A stretch of DNA of 64,000 bases from Actinomycetes bacterium. GTDB lineage: Bacteria > Actinomycetota > Actinomycetes > Actinomycetales > Microbacteriaceae. The notes under the pieces were generated by a model. That model saw only the letters and a list, made by a program, of their open reading frames with translations. It searched no databases and was not told where the DNA came from. The position numbers and the translations under genes were made by a program. Positions 62,401 through 64,000 of this stretch are shown here, one piece after another; position 1 is the stretch's first letter; each line of letters starts with the position of its first letter. The DNA lies in NCBI GenBank assembly GCA_029777095.1, contig JAKOTS010000019.1:1-64000 (forward strand). Reading direction: 5' to 3'.

Positions 62401-63984
62401 AACCTCTTCGCGGATCGCATCGAGCGGCGGATTCGTGACCTGCGCAAACTGCTGCGTGAAGTAGTCAAACAAGAGGCGCGGCCGCTCGCTCAACACGGCA
62501 ATGGGTGTGTCGCTGCCCATCGCACCGAGGGGCTCGGCGCCATGCTGGCCCATCGGAGTCAGCAGGATCCGGACCTCTTCTTCGGTGTAGCCGAAGGTGC
62601 GCTGGCGCCGGGTGATCGATGCCGCGGGGTGCACGATGTGCTCGCGCTCCGGGAGCGATGCCAAATGGATGGCACCGGCATCCAGCCACTGCCCCCACGG
62701 CGAGAGTGACGCAAGATCCGACTTGATCTCGTCGTCTTCGATGATGCGGCCGGCCGCGGTGTCGACGAGGAACATCTTGCCAGGCTGCAGGCGCCCGCGG
62801 CGCTTGATGCGCTCGGGGGCGAACTCGAGCACGCCGGTCTCACTCGCGGCGACGATCAGGCCGTCGGTCGTTTCGGTCCAGCGCCCGGGCCGCAGCCCGT
62901 TGCGGTCAAGTGTGGCGCCGACGAGCGTGCCGTCGGTGAATGTGAGCGCGGCGGGGCCGTCCCACGGCTCCATCTGCATCGAGTGGTACTCGTAGAACGC
63001 GCGGAGGTCCGGGTCCATACCCGGCTGCTTTTCGTACGCTTCGGGCACCATCATCATGACGGCGTGCGGCAGGCTGCGGCCGCTCAGGGTGAGAAGTTCG
63101 AGCACCTCATCGAACGACGCCGAGTCGCTCGCGCCGGGTGTGCAGATGGGCAGCAGCGGGCGGATGTCGCCGAGCAGCTCTGAAGCGAGCTGCGATTGCC
63201 GCGCGCGCATCCAGTTTCGGTTGCCGCTGACCGTGTTGATCTCGCCATTGTGGGCGAGCATTCGCAACGGCTGCGCAAGCGGCCACGAGGGGAACGTGTT
63301 CGTCGAGTAGCGGGAGTGCACGACGGCGAGCATGCTCGCGAAACGCGGGTCGCTGAGGTCGGGAAAGAACGGTTCAAGCTGCAACGTCGTGAGCATCCCC
63401 TTGTAGCCGAGCGTGCGGGCCGAAAGGGAAACAAAATACGCGCCGAGCTGATGCTCGGCGCGTTTGCGTAGACGGAAGGTGCGGCGGTCAAGTTCGACCC
63501 CAGCAAGTGCAGGAGTGAACCCGGTCCCGGTTCGAGTGACGAAGAGCTGTTCGAACGCGGGGCGCGCGTCACGTGCGAGTGTGCCGAGGTGTGCTTCATC
63601 GGTCGGCACTTCGCGCCAACCCAGCACTGCGAGACCCTCGGCAAGGGCGATGTCTTCGATGGCGCGCTTCATTGCCTCGCGCTCGATGCGCTCGAGCGGC
63701 AAGAACGCCAGCCCGGCCGCGTACTCCCCCACCGGCGGCAGGTCAAAGCCAGCCACGGCGCGCAAGAATTCATCGGGCATCTGCGTCAGGATGCCGGCAC
63801 CATCGCCGGTGCCCGCGTCAGAGCCGATCGCCCCGCGGTGCTCGAGATTGCGCAGCGCTGTGAGCGCCGCTTCCACAATGTCGTGGCCCGCGGTACCGCG
63901 CAGCGTTGCCACCATGGCAAGGCCACAGGCATCCTTCTCGAATGCGGGGTTATACATCCCCTGGCGCGCTGGATACCCAGACAC
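59437..63984 (-). CDS. gltB: Glutamate synthase large subunit
   Basis: 1515-aa subunit that hydrolyses glutamine and transfers its nitrogen to 2-oxoglutarate. The N-terminal glutaminase starts with a short propeptide before the nucleophilic Cys in [14 protein letters not shown] (residue about 20). The central and FMN/FeS domains follow ([38 protein letters not shown]). The C-terminal beta-helix has [22 protein letters not shown] 63984 is 16 bp from the window end and fits the expected propeptide length, but an upstream start outside the window cannot be excluded. Confidence 0.96.
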   Translation of the reverse strand: MSGYPARQGMYNPAFEKDACGLAMVATLRGTAGHDIVEAALTALRNLEHRGAIGSDAGTGDGAGILTQMPDEFLRAVAGFDLPPVGEYAAGLAFLPLERIEREAMKRAIEDIALAEGLAVLGWREVPTDEAHLGTLARDARPAFEQLFVTRTGTGFTPALAGVELDRRTFRLRKRAEHQLGAYFVSLSARTLGYKGMLTTLQLEPFFPDLSDPRFASMLAVVHSRYSTNTFPSWPLAQPLRMLAHNGEINTVSGNRNWMRARQSQLASELLGDIRPLLPICTPGASDSASFDEVLELLTLSGRSLPHAVMMMVPEAYEKQPGMDPDLRAFYEYHSMQMEPWDGPAALTFTDGTLVGATLDRNGLRPGRWTETTDGLIVAASETGVLEFAPERIKRRGRLQPGKMFLVDTAAGRIIEDDEIKSDLASLSPWGQWLDAGAIHLASLPEREHIVHPAASITRRQRTFGYTEEEVRILLTPMGQHGAEPLGAMGSDTPIAVLSERPRLLFDYFTQQFAQVTNPPLDAIREEVVTSLSLGLGPTQNLLSEGPDHARAVILDFPVIDNDELAKIQHLGRAFPERSSVTIRGLYHFDAGPGTMEARIAAMCAEVDHAIAAGVEYVVLSDRDSNKDLVPIPSLLMVSAIHHHLIRNENRMKVGLVVEAGDVREVHHVATLIGYGASAVNPYLAMETAEHLVRTGAITGITPETAVKNLIYALGKGVLKIMSKMGISTVSSYAGAQTFEAVGLSQAFVDAYFTGTESKLGGIGIEEVAAENQARHDYAYPEDEAARAHERLWNGGEYQWRRDGSPHLFNPETVFRLQHSTRTRRYDVFREYTALVDEQASELKTLRGLFRFKHGIRKPVPIDEVESVASIVKRFSTGAMSYGSISKEAHETLAIAMNSIGAKSNTGEGGEDPERLVDPARRSAIKQVASGRFGVTSQYLATADDIQIKLAQGAKPGEGGQLPPGKVYPWVARTRHATPGVGLISPPPHHDIYSIEDLKQLIFDLKRANPEARIHTKLVSQSGIGAVAAGVAKALSDVILVSGHDGGTGASPLNSLKHAGTPWELGLAETQQTLMLNGMRDRVVVQVDGQLKTGRDVVIGALLGAEEFGFATAPLVVSGCIMMRVCHLDTCPVGVATQNPVLRERFTGKPEFVVNFFEFIAQEVREHLAELGFRSIDEAVGRNEMLDINGAVEHWKASGLDLAPILTGPVFDADEPRRNTRSQEHELGEHFDAPLLAQVGGVIRDGGSIAFDLPVRNTARAVGTMLGNHVTHAHGEKGMPAGSITLNLTGSAGQSFGAFIPRGITLRLEGDANDYVGKGLSGGQISLRPPRDAAFVAAENVVAGNVIGYGATSGTMFLSGVVGERFFVRNSGATAVVEGVGDHALEYMTGGLAVILGPTGRNLGAGMSGGTAYIYRLEAERVNREALASGELLLSELDAADAETLRELLTAHALETGSVLAAGVLEQFDSAVNDFVRVLPRDYAAVRDLRRDAVATGLDPDGETVWNRILEVTGG

Positions 63985-64000
63985 GGTGGATTTTTGGGGG

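Overview
The window is about 64 kb of high-GC (roughly two thirds G+C by eye), gene-dense chromosome from an actinobacterium. RbpA, PdtaR (ANTAR regulator), PafB/PafC, HelY, Lnt and PAC2, together with gene orders shared with Mycobacterium, Micrococcus and Arthrobacter, place it in Actinomycetota. The codon style, the very frequent GGATGCC/GGCATCC heptamer and the absence of proteasome genes suggest Microbacteriaceae; this family-level call is an inference. I see no insertion sequence, prophage, CRISPR array or rRNA, so most of the window is core chromosome.

Layout. 0-5.7 kb: a translationally coupled operon for leucine-type acyl-CoA catabolism (acyl-CoA carboxylase beta, cut by the window edge, and alpha; acyl-CoA dehydrogenase; MaoC hydratase; CitE-like lyase). 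5.7-15 kb: sirtuin, SpoU-type RNA methyltransferase, a frameshifted acyltransferase, an ECF sigma factor coupled to a membrane protein, an SGNH hydrolase, an SF2 helicase, a ferritin-like/VIT1 iron transporter and a membrane-anchored alpha/beta hydrolase. 15-22 kb: two DUF1254-family proteins flanking a GAP-family membrane protein, a decayed HerA-like ATPase, a large LuxR (LAL) regulator and tRNA-Leu(GAG). 22-35.5 kb: M20 peptidase, uppP, PAC2, HAD hydrolase, then trmI-FKBP-pafB-pafC-tatA-tatC-helY-lnt. This is the usual actinobacterial Pup-proteasome neighbourhood, but with no arc, dop, pup, prcBA or pafA. 35.6-44.5 kb: rbpA, GDPD, SPFH/NfeD pair, SDR, S9 peptidase, HdeD, TDT transporter, membrane SGNH hydrolase. 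44.5-48.6 kb: small membrane proteins, a split DUF1214 + DUF1254 operon, GNAT, a 50-aa ORF, a DHFR-family protein and a DUF2087 protein. 48.6-55 kb: SGNH hydrolase, LLM oxidoreductase, DUF885 protein and polA. 55-64 kb: thioesterase, pdtaR, tRNA-Leu(CAA), pyk, gltD and gltB.

Regulation. Many genes appear to be transcribed leaderless: a TANNNT -10 hexamer sits 5-8 nt (usually exactly 6) before a GTG or ATG and there is no Shine-Dalgarno. Two of these promoters, at polA and at the SF2 helicase, also carry a TGTCRGTG-like element exactly 8 bp upstream of the -10, the signature of PafBC-controlled DNA-damage promoters. pafB and pafC lie in the same window. This internal consistency is the most interesting signal I found. 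The other leads are the DUF1254/DUF1214 expansion (three arrangements, one with reversed domain order), the missing proteasome genes and the over-represented GGATGCC word.
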